Position numbers and translations under genes: made by a program | Notes under the pieces: generated by a model | The model's input: the letters and a program-made list of their open reading frames with translations, nothing else | Database searches by the model: none | What the model was told of the DNA's origin: nothing | Part shown: in pieces, positions 36,304-44,611 of the stretch | Numbering within the stretch: position 1 is the first letter of the stretch | Layout of the letters: every line of letters starts with the position of its first letter | Origin: Virgibacillus proomii | GTDB taxonomy: Bacteria; Bacillota; Bacilli; Bacillales; Amphibacillaceae | DNA: 64,000 nucleotides | Reading direction: 5' to 3' | NCBI RefSeq assembly: GCF_900162615.1 | Contig: NZ_FUFN01000010.1 | Location: 1,826,513 to 1,890,512, forward strand

Positions 36304-37248
36304 GTGCACCGTTATCGGCATTTAATACATTTTATCGTTTTTATCACACTTGTAGTATTGACGTTTGATATAAATAGAAATGTAATTACACCAATGGATA
36401 CGACTAATATTATGGAAACAATAAATAGAGAAGATTCACTATATAAGGAGATTGAAACAAAAGCAAAACAGTATGAAGAGGCACCACAAGATGCATATAT
36501 TGACCGGGTATGGAAAAAAACGCCGGGTCGTAATGGCCGAATCGTTAATATAGATAAATCCTATGAAAAGATGAAAAAAGCAGGGGTATTTAAAGAGACT
36601 TTATTAGTCTATGATGAAGTTCCACCGAAAACAGGCTTAAAGGATTTGCCGCCTTCACCAATATATCGTGGGCATCCGGAAAAAAATATGGTAGCATTTC
36701 TTATTAATGTTTCATGGGGAGAAGCATATGTTCCTGAACTATTATCAATTTTAAAAAAGCATCATGTAAAGGCAACTTTTTTCATTGAAGGAAAATGGGC
36801 GAAAAATAATGCTGAATTAGTAAAAATGATTCACGAACAAGGCCATTTGATCGGAAATCATGCTTATAATCATCCCGATATGTCTAGGTTATCCAATCAA
36901 AATATGATGGAACAGATTGTACAAACAAATGATATCATTAAAGCTATTATCGGAACCACCCCAAAGTGGTTTGCTCCTCCTAGCGGTAGCTACAACGATC
37001 ATGTTGTCCAAATTGGTCATCAATTAAACATGGAAACAGTCCTTTGGACCGTTGATACGATTGATTGGAAGAATCCTTCTATTTCTGTTATGCTTAACCG
37101 GGTAAATGAAAAGCTTCATCCGGGTGCAACTATCTTAATGCACCCAACAGAAGCAACAGCGCGTGGTTTAGATCAATTGATTACATCTATCAAAGATAAA
37201 AAATTTAAAATAAATACGATTGAAAAGCTGGTTGATACCCAAAGATAA
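36304..37248 (+). CDS. ylxY: YlxY-like polysaccharide deacetylase-fold protein
   Basis: NodB-type deacetylase-fold protein of the YlxY group. An N-terminal hydrophobic segment (HLIHFIVFITLVVLTF) suggests export or membrane anchoring. The metal-site histidines are present in GNHAYNHPDMS and later motifs in APPSGSYND and TVDTIDWKNPS, but the usual TFDDGP aspartates are replaced by LINVSWGEAY, as I recall for YlxY proteins, so activity is doubtful. The start is uncertain: GTG at 36304 after the G run (315 residues) or ATG at 36283, which reads through the G run. It lies between pnp and mlpA as in B. subtilis. Confidence 0.85.
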   Translation: MHRYRHLIHFIVFITLVVLTFDINRNVITPMDTTNIMETINREDSLYKEIETKAKQYEEAPQDAYIDRVWKKTPGRNGRIVNIDKSYEKMKKAGVFKETLLVYDEVPPKTGLKDLPPSPIYRGHPEKNMVAFLINVSWGEAYVPELLSILKKHHVKATFFIEGKWAKNNAELVKMIHEQGHLIGNHAYNHPDMSRLSNQNMMEQIVQTNDIIKAIIGTTPKWFAPPSGSYNDHVVQIGHQLNMETVLWTVDTIDWKNPSISVMLNRVNEKLHPGATILMHPTEATARGLDQLITSIKDKKFKINTIEKLVDTQR

Positions 37249-37282
37249 TCATGTTATTTTGATAACATTAGGAGGATTTATA

Positions 37283-38503
37283 GTGATAGAAAAACATATA
37301 TGTAAAAATGGTTTACGGATTGTTTTGGAACGAATTCCCGCAGTTCGATCCGTGACAATTGGAATTTGGGTACTAACAGGTTCTCGTAATGAAACAGACG
37401 AAGAAAATGGCATTTCTCATTTTCTAGAGCATATGTTTTTTAAAGGAACAAAGACACGCTCTGCTCAGGATATTGCAGAGCAATTTGATGCTATTGGTGG
37501 ACATGTAAATGCATTTACATCAAAAGAATATACATGCTTTTACGCAAAAGTCGTGGATACACATAAAGAAGCAGCTTTAGAAATATTAGCAGATATGTTT
37601 TTTAACTCTACCTTTGATGAAGTCGAAATGGAAAGGGAAAAAAAAGTAGTTTACGAAGAAATTAAAATGTACGAGGATACCCCTGACGACCTTGTCCATG
37701 ATTTATTAGCAAGAGCTGCTTATGGAAAACATCCGCTTGGATTGCCTATTTTAGGGACAGAAGAGCATTTAGGAGCATTTACTAAAGAAAGATTAAGGAA
37801 GTATATGCATACTAGATATCATCCTGAGAATGTTGTCGTATCGGTAGCGGGAAATGTAGACGCTACTTTTATAAAAATGGTGGAAGATTACTTTGGGAGC
37901 TATCATTATGCTTCTACTCCTAGAACTATTACGGAACCCACATTTTTAAGTAAACGAATAGAGCGTTATAAGGACACCGAACAAGCTCATTTATGCTTAG
38001 GATATAATGGGTTACCCATAAATGATGAATATATTTATAGCTTGATTATTATGAACAATGTGCTTGGTGGGAGTATGAGTTCTCGACTGTTTCAGGATGT
38101 TAGGGAAAAACAGGGCTTAGCTTATTCCGTATTTTCCTATCATTCTTCATTTATGGATAGTGGGTTATTAACGATTTATGCAGGAACAGGCAAAGATCAA
38201 TTAGAGAAATTAATTGATGTGATTCAAACAACAATTGATGATTTTATATTTAATGGTTTAACCGATCGAGAACTTGAAAATAGTAAAGAACAGCTAAAAG
38301 GGAGTTTATTATTAAGCTCCGAAAGTACAAATAGTCGGATGAGCAGAAACGGAAAAAATGAATTAATTCTAAAAGAACATCTTAGTTTAGATGAAATGGT
38401 AGAACTTATTGATGCAGTTAATCATTCATCCATACAGCATGTAATGGACATAGTATTTAAACAAGCACCTTCGATTGCATTAATTTCATCCGACTCTAAA
38501 TAA
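37283..38503 (+). CDS. mlpA: M16 zinc peptidase MlpA (YmxG)
   Basis: Processing-peptidase-like zinc protease of the insulinase (M16) family. The inverted zinc motif HxxEH is in ISHFLEHMFFKGT, with the distal Glu in YEEIKMYEDTPDD. The C-terminal half has RLFQDVREKQGLAYSV, the typical M16 R/Y pair. The frame opens earlier, but AGGAGG at 37270-37275 precedes the GTG at 37283 (MIEKHICKNGL), giving 406 residues. It follows the ylxY-like gene and precedes ymxH. Confidence 0.95.
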   Translation: MIEKHICKNGLRIVLERIPAVRSVTIGIWVLTGSRNETDEENGISHFLEHMFFKGTKTRSAQDIAEQFDAIGGHVNAFTSKEYTCFYAKVVDTHKEAALEILADMFFNSTFDEVEMEREKKVVYEEIKMYEDTPDDLVHDLLARAAYGKHPLGLPILGTEEHLGAFTKERLRKYMHTRYHPENVVVSVAGNVDATFIKMVEDYFGSYHYASTPRTITEPTFLSKRIERYKDTEQAHLCLGYNGLPINDEYIYSLIIMNNVLGGSMSSRLFQDVREKQGLAYSVFSYHSSFMDSGLLTIYAGTGKDQLEKLIDVIQTTIDDFIFNGLTDRELENSKEQLKGSLLLSSESTNSRMSRNGKNELILKEHLSLDEMVELIDAVNHSSIQHVMDIVFKQAPSIALISSDSK

Positions 38504-38543
38504 GTGGTTAAAGAGATCAAACAAACCTATAACTTATTTGTAG

Positions 38544-38569
38544 AACCTATGGAAACATAGGTTTTTTTT
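38544..38569 (+). terminator. Rho-independent terminator after mlpA
   Basis: AACCTATG (38544-38551), GAAA loop, CATAGGTT (38556-38563) and a T run. Confidence 0.88.
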
Positions 38570-38612
38570 AATTGCATATACATAGTAAAAAGAGAATGGG
38601 GGGTAGGCTTAC

Positions 38613-38846
38613 TTGCGCTATAAGGAAATTAGTCGAAAAGAGATTGTCAATGTAAATGAAGGTTCAAGATTAGGAGTATTGGGGCAAACAGATTTAGAAA
38701 TAAATGAAATGACCGGACAAATTGAATCATTTATTATTCCAAATTATAAATGGTTTGGTTTAAAAAAAGAAGCGGAAGAAACAAAAATTCGTTGGAGTGC
38801 GATTAAAAAGATTGGCGAGGATATGATAATAATCGATACGAAATAA
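38613..38846 (+). CDS. ymxH: YlmC/YmxH-family PRC-barrel protein
   Basis: Small 77-residue PRC-barrel protein of the YlmC/YmxH sporulation-associated family, of unknown biochemical role. It shows SRKEIVNVNEGSRLGVLGQT and the C-terminal IRWSAIKKIGEDMIIID. The start is TTG at 38613, chosen because GGGGGGTAGG lies shortly upstream. It sits alone between two terminators. Confidence 0.9.
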   Translation: MRYKEISRKEIVNVNEGSRLGVLGQTDLEINEMTGQIESFIIPNYKWFGLKKEAEETKIRWSAIKKIGEDMIIIDTK

Positions 38847-38880
38847 GACTATCCAATTACGGTATAAAATAGCAGTGCTA

Positions 38881-38913
38881 GCTAGTACCTCCCTATTGGG
38901 TACTAGCTTTTTT
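38881..38913 (+). terminator. Rho-independent terminator after ymxH
   Basis: GCTAGTACC (38881-38889) pairs with GGTACTAGC (38899-38907), followed by six T. Confidence 0.92.
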
Positions 38914-38927
38914 CGTGTCTATACAAG

Positions 38928-39310
38928 TGTATACATAGTGAATATCTTTTACGAAAAGCTAGCTTGGGTTGTAAAGCTTAAGCGCTCGAGCGTCTAGCAA
39001 ACTTCGATCTCCTTCCTACGATAAGTCAACATCGGCTCGAACCTAAATGAACACAGACTAAAAACGGGTGCCGCTCAGGCGTCGGCATACCCCTGTTGCA
39101 GGGCATGTTTCCTTTATCCCGAATGGATGGAGCTGTATTTCTTGCCTTTGAAAAATCCGCTTAAGATTTCATGAACTTTTATGACAGAAGCAGCTCCTAA
39201 ATGCCCATTCGTTCAGGCAACAGGACAAGAAAAGCTCCTTGTATGAAGTTTCACTTTATCTCGTCAGATGTGCTCCAGTTTGTACGTTGCTAACCGGTCA
39301 CTTGGCGACA
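38928..39310 (+). repeat. Element B copy 3, interrupted by element A
   Basis: The B sequence (CTAGCAAACTTCGATCTCCT, TAAGTCAACATCGGCTCGAA, GCCGCTCAGGCGTCGGCATA, CTGTTGCAGGGCATGTTT) stops at 39113, where a 146-bp A copy begins, and resumes at about 39260 with CTCGTCAGATGTGCTCCAGT and TACGTTGCTAACCGGTCACT. Comparison with the uninterrupted copy at 33.0 kb identifies the insertion point. Confidence 0.75.
39114..39259 (+). repeat. Element A, forward copy nested in element B
   Basis: It begins TTTATCCCGAATGGATGG and ends GTTTCACTTTAT. The core stem is GGAGCTGT pairing with GCAGCTCC instead of GGTGCCGT/ACGGCACC. It is flanked on both sides by TTTAT, while the empty site at 33.2 kb has a single CTTTAA. 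Confidence 0.75.
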
Positions 39311-39328
39311 AGCCAAGTTTTTCTAATG
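39298..39328 (+). repeat. Element C, forward partial copy
   Basis: ACTTGGCGACAAGCCAAGT followed by TTTTCTAATG, a 6-7 bp hairpin with T run. It joins the tail of element B. The rest of the gap up to the spoVFA promoter is A+T-rich. Confidence 0.6.
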
Positions 39329-39433
39329 TTTAGAGAGCATATAAAATAATTGTTCCTGTCTTACTTCCATAAACAACGATGTCAATCGTCGTAAAATTGA
39401 TTAATACTAGCTGAGTTTTCTTAAAACATAATC

Positions 39434-39460
39434 ACTATCTTGTAATTAGCACATAAGCTA
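39434..39460 (+). promoter_or_regulatory. Candidate SigK promoter for spoVFAB
   Basis: AC at 39434-39435, 16-bp spacer, CATAAGCTA at 39452-39460, matching the mother-cell SigK pattern AC-N16/17-CATAnnnTA. Its position about 50 bp before spoVFA fits the known SigK control of dipicolinate synthase in B. subtilis. Confidence 0.5.
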
Positions 39461-39507
39461 TAAAGAAGTGTGATTCAATTTGGTACGTTTGGAGGGTGTT
39501 CACAAGT

Positions 39508-40380
39508 ATGAAGCAAACAATTGCAGTTATTGGCGGAGATGCGCGTTATTTGGAATTAATTAGACAACTTCAAGCATCAGCAGATATAACTATTATACTT
39601 GTCGGTTTCGATAAGTTGGAGCAGGGGTTTACAGGTTTAAAACAAGTTACTATTCATGAGATTGATTCAAGGAATTTAGATGCTGTTATTTTACCAATTA
39701 CAGGAACTGACATGGAAGGGCGTGTCGAACCGGTTTTTTCCGAAAAACCAATTTATCTTCCGATGGATTGGTTTCAAAAGCTTCGCAAATCCACGATTGT
39801 TTTTACTGGGATAACAAATGATTATTTAACAAAAGTGACGAAGAAGGCAAATATTAAACTAGTTCCATTATTAGATAGAGATGATGTTGCGATATATAAC
39901 TCGATACCAACTGCAGAAGGCACGATTATGATGGCAATCGAACATACTGATTTCACGATTCATTCTTCACATGTTATGGTGGTTGGATTTGGTCGAGTAG
40001 GAAATACCGTAGCAAATAAATTCGCTGCATTGGGTGCAAAAGTGTCAGTTAGTGCAACTAGAGTGAAGGATTTAGCTCGAATTACTGAAATGGGGTTAAC
40101 TGCCGTACCGCTCCAGCAGTTAGCACAGCATATGGAAAATTGTGATCTTTTAATTAATACGATTCCTGCACAAGTCATTGGAAAGGAAGAGTTAAAACAT
40201 CTCCCATCACATGCCGTCATTATTGATCTAGCTTCTCGACCGGGAGGAACAGATTTCCAATATGCGAAGCAGCGTGGAATTAAAGCCATATTGGCTAAAA
40301 GTCTGCCGGGGATTGTAGCACCTAAAACAGCTGGAAAAATATTGGCAGATGTTATTAAACAACAATTAACTGTTATTTGA
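39508..40380 (+). CDS. spoVFA: Dipicolinate synthase subunit A
   Basis: With SpoVFB, converts dihydrodipicolinate-pathway intermediates to dipicolinic acid for the spore core. It has an N-terminal DpaA domain, then a Rossmann NAD(P)-binding fold, VMVVGFGRVGNTVANKF. The frame opens with GTG at 39496 inside GGAGGGTG, but that GGAGGG is the ribosome site for ATG at 39508, giving 290 residues. spoVFB follows after 41 bp. Confidence 0.95.
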   Translation: MKQTIAVIGGDARYLELIRQLQASADITIILVGFDKLEQGFTGLKQVTIHEIDSRNLDAVILPITGTDMEGRVEPVFSEKPIYLPMDWFQKLRKSTIVFTGITNDYLTKVTKKANIKLVPLLDRDDVAIYNSIPTAEGTIMMAIEHTDFTIHSSHVMVVGFGRVGNTVANKFAALGAKVSVSATRVKDLARITEMGLTAVPLQQLAQHMENCDLLINTIPAQVIGKEELKHLPSHAVIIDLASRPGGTDFQYAKQRGIKAILAKSLPGIVAPKTAGKILADVIKQQLTVI

Positions 40381-40421
40381 TAAAAGATAACTTTTAAATA
40401 TATCAATAGGAGGGTAATAAA

Positions 40422-41012
40422 ATGAGTTTAGTAGGTAAACGAATCGGTTTTGGTTTGACGGGATCTCATTGTACGTATGATCAGGTTTTTCCACAAATGG
40501 AGCGTTTAATGGTGCTTGGAGCAGAAGTGGTTCCAGTAGTAACTTATACTGTACGAACAACTGACACGAAATTCGGAGATGCTCAAGATCATCTGGATAA
40601 AATTAAAGCCATAACAGGAAAAGAAATTATCACGACGATGCCTGAAGCAGAGCCATTAGGACCTAAAATGCCATTAGATTGTATGGTTGTTGCACCATTA
40701 ACTGGAAATTCTTTAAGTAAGCTCGCGAATGCTTTAACTGACTCTCCTGTATTAATGGCGGCAAAAGCAACGATGCGGAATCAACGCCCAGTTGTAGTGG
40801 GCATCTCAACAAATGATGCACTTGGCTTAAATGGGGTAAACGTAATGAGGCTGATGGCTAGTAAATTCATTTATTTTATTCCATTTGGTCAAGACGATCC
40901 GTATAACAAGCCAAACTCACTTGTAGCTAAAATGGAGTTATTACCAGAAACTGTAGAATCGGCATTAAATTTTAAACAACTTCAGCCTGTTATTGTTCCT
41001 CACGAAGGCTAA
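40422..41012 (+). CDS. spoVFB: Dipicolinate synthase subunit B (flavoprotein)
   Basis: Flavoprotein-fold subunit of dipicolinate synthase, expressed in the mother cell in relatives. It shows GFGLTGSHCTYDQVFPQMERL, MVVAPLTGNSLSKLANALTDSP and VGISTNDALGLN. At 196 residues it is the usual size. AGGAGGG precedes the ATG. It is coupled with spoVFA upstream and asd downstream. Confidence 0.95.
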   Translation: MSLVGKRIGFGLTGSHCTYDQVFPQMERLMVLGAEVVPVVTYTVRTTDTKFGDAQDHLDKIKAITGKEIITTMPEAEPLGPKMPLDCMVVAPLTGNSLSKLANALTDSPVLMAAKATMRNQRPVVVGISTNDALGLNGVNVMRLMASKFIYFIPFGQDDPYNKPNSLVAKMELLPETVESALNFKQLQPVIVPHEG

Positions 41013-41074
41013 ACTATGGTAAAATTATAAGCTAGAAGTCTAATAAACTTGTTTTTTGAAGGGAGCAATCGGTA

Positions 41075-42127
41075 ATGTCACAAAAATCAGCTTATAATGT
41101 AGCTGTCGTTGGAGCAACAGGTGCAGTTGGGCAAAAAATAATCGAGTTATTAGAAGAAAAAGATTTTCCAATAGATCAATTAAAGTTGTTGTCTTCAAAG
41201 CGATCAGCAGGTACGAAGAAAAAGTTTAAGCAACAGGAAGTCATTGTTGAGGAAGCAGTTCCAGAGAGTTTTACCGGAGTGGATATTGCTCTATTTTCAG
41301 CTGGAGGTTCCGTATCCAAAAAATTAGCTCCAGAGGCTGTAAAGCGTGGAGCAGTAGTTATTGATAATACAAGCGCCTATCGGATGGATGATTCTGTTCC
41401 ATTGGTCGTTCCTGAAGTAAACAAAGCTGACTTAAAGCAGCATCAAGGAATTATTGCCAATCCGAACTGTTCAACGACCCAAATGGTAGCTGCTTTAAAG
41501 CCGCTTAAAGACGCTTTCGGCTTAAAACGCATCATTGTTTCTACCTATCAAGCTGTGTCCGGGGCTGGTAATGAAGCATGTGATGAGTTAACGAAGCAAT
41601 CTCAGGATCATCTATCAGGGAAAGAGCTTCATGCAGAGCTTCTTCCAGTTAAAGGAGATAAAAAGCATTTTCCAATTGCATTTAATGCGCTGCCGCAAAT
41701 TGATGTATTTCAAGATAATGGCTATACGTTTGAGGAAATGAAAATGATTAATGAGACCAAAAAAATCATGCACGCTTCTGAGTTGCCTGTAGCAGCAACT
41801 TGTGTAAGGCTTCCATTTTTCACTTCTCATGCGGAAAGTGTTTATATTGAAGTAGAAAAGGAAAATGTTACAGTGGAAGATTTATGGAAACAATTGGAGG
41901 GAGCTGACGGTCTTGTTTTACAAGATAACCCTTCGGAACAGCTATACCCTACACCATTAACTGCCGCTGGAAAGGAAGAAGTATTTGTCGGTAGGGTTCG
42001 AAAAGATTTAGATCATAAAAACGGTTTCCATTTATGGATTGTATCGGATAATTTATTAAAAGGCGCAGCTTGGAATACAGTTCAAATCGCTCAAGAATTA
42101 ATTCAAAACAATTGGTTGCAACGATAG
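41075..42127 (+). CDS. asd: Aspartate-semialdehyde dehydrogenase
   Basis: Second enzyme of the aspartate pathway leading to lysine, diaminopimelate, threonine and methionine. It has the NADP-binding VVGATGAVGQKI, catalytic Cys132 in NPNCSTTQM, and the DVFQDNGYTFEEMKM segment. Length is 350 residues. It is followed by dapG and dapA, forming a diaminopimelate cluster that also supplies dipicolinate. Confidence 0.97.
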   Translation: MSQKSAYNVAVVGATGAVGQKIIELLEEKDFPIDQLKLLSSKRSAGTKKKFKQQEVIVEEAVPESFTGVDIALFSAGGSVSKKLAPEAVKRGAVVIDNTSAYRMDDSVPLVVPEVNKADLKQHQGIIANPNCSTTQMVAALKPLKDAFGLKRIIVSTYQAVSGAGNEACDELTKQSQDHLSGKELHAELLPVKGDKKHFPIAFNALPQIDVFQDNGYTFEEMKMINETKKIMHASELPVAATCVRLPFFTSHAESVYIEVEKENVTVEDLWKQLEGADGLVLQDNPSEQLYPTPLTAAGKEEVFVGRVRKDLDHKNGFHLWIVSDNLLKGAAWNTVQIAQELIQNNWLQR

Positions 42128-42137
42128 AGGTGTACGT

Positions 42138-43349
42138 ATGGAAATACTCGTTCAAAAATTCGGCGGTACTTCTGTTCAGTCCGAAAAAAATCGAGAACAT
42201 GTTATTAAACATATTAAAGATGCATTAGTAAAAGAATATAAATTAGTAGTTGTCGTTTCTGCTTTAGGGCGAAAACCAGACCCCTATGCAACTGATACAC
42301 TGCTTGGACTTGTTGGCTTTCCGGCGAATAAAAATACGCCACGAGAATTGGATATGCTTATGTCCTGCGGTGAAATTATTTCATCGGTTGTTTTGTCCAA
42401 TGAATTACAAAAGCATCATATTACTGCGACAGCTTTAACTGGCGCACATGCTGGTTTTATTACGACGGATGATTTCACTCAAGCAAAAATCAAAGAAGTA
42501 AAACCAGACCGAATTTTAAAAGAATTAGAAACCCATGATGTGGTAGTTGTTGCGGGATTTCAAGGGGTAACAGAAGCTGGTGATATAACAACGATTGGCA
42601 GAGGTGGCAGTGATACAACAGCAGCAGCATTAGGGGTCGCTTTAGCAGCTGAACGTATTGAAATATTTACCGATGTAAATGGGATTATGACCGCCGACCC
42701 GCGCGTTGTGGAAACGGCGAGACCTCTAGATGTAGTTACGTATTCGGAAATTTGTAATTTAGCATATCAAGGAGCTAAGGTGATTCATCCGCGCGCCGTA
42801 GAAATTGCCATGCAAGGAAAAATTCCGATGCGTGTAAGGTCAACATATTCGAAGGATGCAGGAACACTTGTTACTTCTTCCCGTGTGGAAGGGATGGATA
42901 TAACAGATCGTTTAATTACAGGAATAGCACATATAGACTCCATTACGCAAATTCGGGTACAAACAAAAGAAGCAGAGTTTGGTATACAATCAGATGTGTT
43001 TAAGGCAATGGCAGAGGCAGGAATATCGGTTGATTTTATTACTATCTCACCAACCGAAGTGATCTATACTGTTCCGGATATTTATACAGAAAAGGCCGTA
43101 CACATATTAGAAACACTAGGTTTTCACCCACAAATCACCGAAAATTGTGCTAAAGTTTCAGCGGTAGGGGCAGGAATGACTGGAGTTCCCGGTGTTGCCG
43201 CTAAAATCGTGCAAGCACTAACTGATGCAAATGTACAAATTCTTCAATCCGCAGACAGTCATACGACGATTTGGGTTCTAGTGCATGAAAAAGACTTAAA
43301 AATGGCTGTAAATGCATTACACGAAGCATTTGATTTAAGTCATGTGTAG
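42138..43349 (+). CDS. dapG: Aspartokinase I (DapG)
   Basis: First enzyme of the aspartate pathway, the diaminopimelate-sensitive isozyme by context. The kinase domain starts VQKFGGTSVQ and includes TIGRGGSDTTAAALG; two C-terminal ACT domains follow (RVQTKEAEFGIQSDVF and KVSAVGAGMTGVPGVAAK). It has 403 residues, starting at the ATG after GAGGTG, 10 bp beyond asd. Confidence 0.95.
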   Translation: MEILVQKFGGTSVQSEKNREHVIKHIKDALVKEYKLVVVVSALGRKPDPYATDTLLGLVGFPANKNTPRELDMLMSCGEIISSVVLSNELQKHHITATALTGAHAGFITTDDFTQAKIKEVKPDRILKELETHDVVVVAGFQGVTEAGDITTIGRGGSDTTAAALGVALAAERIEIFTDVNGIMTADPRVVETARPLDVVTYSEICNLAYQGAKVIHPRAVEIAMQGKIPMRVRSTYSKDAGTLVTSSRVEGMDITDRLITGIAHIDSITQIRVQTKEAEFGIQSDVFKAMAEAGISVDFITISPTEVIYTVPDIYTEKAVHILETLGFHPQITENCAKVSAVGAGMTGVPGVAAKIVQALTDANVQILQSADSHTTIWVLVHEKDLKMAVNALHEAFDLSHV

Positions 43350-43389
43350 AATTTTTAAAGAACAGAGAATAGAAAAAAGGTGATAAGGA

Positions 43390-44265
43390 ATGAATTTTGG
43401 TCGAGTTTTAACCGCAATGGTTACACCATTTGATCATAAGGGCAACATTGATTATGACCAAACTAACGTACTCATTGAGCATTTGTTGAATAACGGAACA
43501 GATGGTTTAGTTGTTGCAGGTACAACAGGAGAGTCACCAACCTTAACAGCTGAGGAAAAGATTAGTCTCTTTCGTCATGTCGTAAAAACAGTGGATAAAC
43601 GAGTTCCTGTGATAGCGGGAACAGGAGGCAATAATACAAAAACTTCTATTGCTTTAACGAAAGAAGCAGAACGTTGTGATGTTGATGCAATTATGCTCGT
43701 TACACCTTATTATAATAAGCCGAATCAACGCAGTTTATATGAACATTTTAAGGTGATTGCAGAGGAAACGACTCGTCCAGTAATGCTTTACAATATCCCC
43801 GGCAGATCCGTCGTAAATATAACTGCTGAAACAACGATCGCATTAAGCAAAATCGGTAATATTGTTTCCATTAAAGAGGCGAGTGGAGACCTTGATCAAA
43901 TTGCAGAGATTGTTGAACGTACAGATGATGATTTTTCCGTTTATAGTGGCGATGACAGTATGACATTGCCTATTTTATCAATTGGCGGTACCGGTGTTGT
44001 GTCTGTTGCCTCACATATAGTAGGAAATGAAATGAAGCAAATGGTAAACCTGTTTTATGATGGGAAGACACAACAAGCAGCTCAATTCCATCGTAAGCTC
44101 TTACCTGTAATGAAAGGATTGTTCAAAGCTCCATCACCATCTCCTGTAAAAGCAGCCTTACGCATAAAAGGAATGGATGTCGGAGGATTACGTTTACCAC
44201 TTTTAGATTTAACACCGGAGGAGCGAGATGAATTAACTGTAATCATTGAAAATATCGGTAAGTAA
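43390..44265 (+). CDS. dapA: 4-Hydroxy-tetrahydrodipicolinate synthase
   Basis: Condenses pyruvate with aspartate semialdehyde at the start of the diaminopimelate branch. It shows GTTGESPTLTAEEK, the Tyr motif YNIPGRSVVN and the Schiff-base Lys in VSIKEASGDLDQIA. At 291 residues it is normal. A terminator overlaps its last codons. In B. subtilis rnjB would follow; here it does not. Confidence 0.97.
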   Translation: MNFGRVLTAMVTPFDHKGNIDYDQTNVLIEHLLNNGTDGLVVAGTTGESPTLTAEEKISLFRHVVKTVDKRVPVIAGTGGNNTKTSIALTKEAERCDVDAIMLVTPYYNKPNQRSLYEHFKVIAEETTRPVMLYNIPGRSVVNITAETTIALSKIGNIVSIKEASGDLDQIAEIVERTDDDFSVYSGDDSMTLPILSIGGTGVVSVASHIVGNEMKQMVNLFYDGKTQQAAQFHRKLLPVMKGLFKAPSPSPVKAALRIKGMDVGGLRLPLLDLTPEERDELTVIIENIGK

Positions 44266-44285
44266 AGCCGGTATTTTCTTTTTTT
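44251..44285 (+). terminator. Terminator overlapping the dapA stop
   Basis: AATATCGG (44251-44258) pairs with CCGGTATT (44268-44275), followed by a T-rich run. The left arm lies in the final codons of dapA. Confidence 0.75.
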
Positions 44286-44363
44286 GCGCTCTAATAAAGA
44301 TTGAAGCTTAGCGAGTTAAATAATTTTAAGCGTACATATATGAATGAGGTAACTTTTTTTATT

Positions 44364-44392
44364 ACAAGCTTGTCGTTAGCCAAGTTTTCTTC
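44364..44392 (+). repeat. Element C, degenerate copy
   Basis: GCTTGTCGTTAGCCAAGTTTTCTTC, related to the ACAAGCCAAGTTTTTCT core of other C copies. It lies two bases before an A element. Confidence 0.4.
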
Positions 44393-44394
44393 TA

Positions 44395-44544
44395 TTTATC
44401 CCGCATGTAAGGTGCCGTAAGATTCCCACATCAAGATCTTGAGTTGATACAAAGGGTCTAAGGTAGTTAACGGCACCTAAATGCCCGATTCGTTCAGCTA
44501 ACATTTCTTGGGAAAGGCATTCCAAGAAATGAAGTTTCACTTTA
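44395..44544 (+). repeat. Element A, forward copy lacking the second hairpin
   Basis: It runs from TTTATCCCGCATGTAAGG to GTTTCACTTTAT. The core stem GGTGCCGT/ACGGCACC is intact and the second hairpin is missing. The terminal hairpin arms are CATTTCTTGG and CCAAGAAATG, a third arm type with full pairing. Confidence 0.85.
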
Positions 44545-44611
44545 TTTGCATGGCTATATTTATTTACGTCCATACTAAGAAAAGAATATCTTATGAGGAG
44601 AGTGTACGTAA

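Larger units (their letters stand above)
44266..44611. other. Gap between dapA and tepA where rnjB is usually found
   Basis: About 345 bp holding the dapA terminator, a degenerate C-like hairpin at 44364-44392 and a forward A element at 44395-44544. No RNase J-like coding remnant is visible. Confidence 0.7.
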
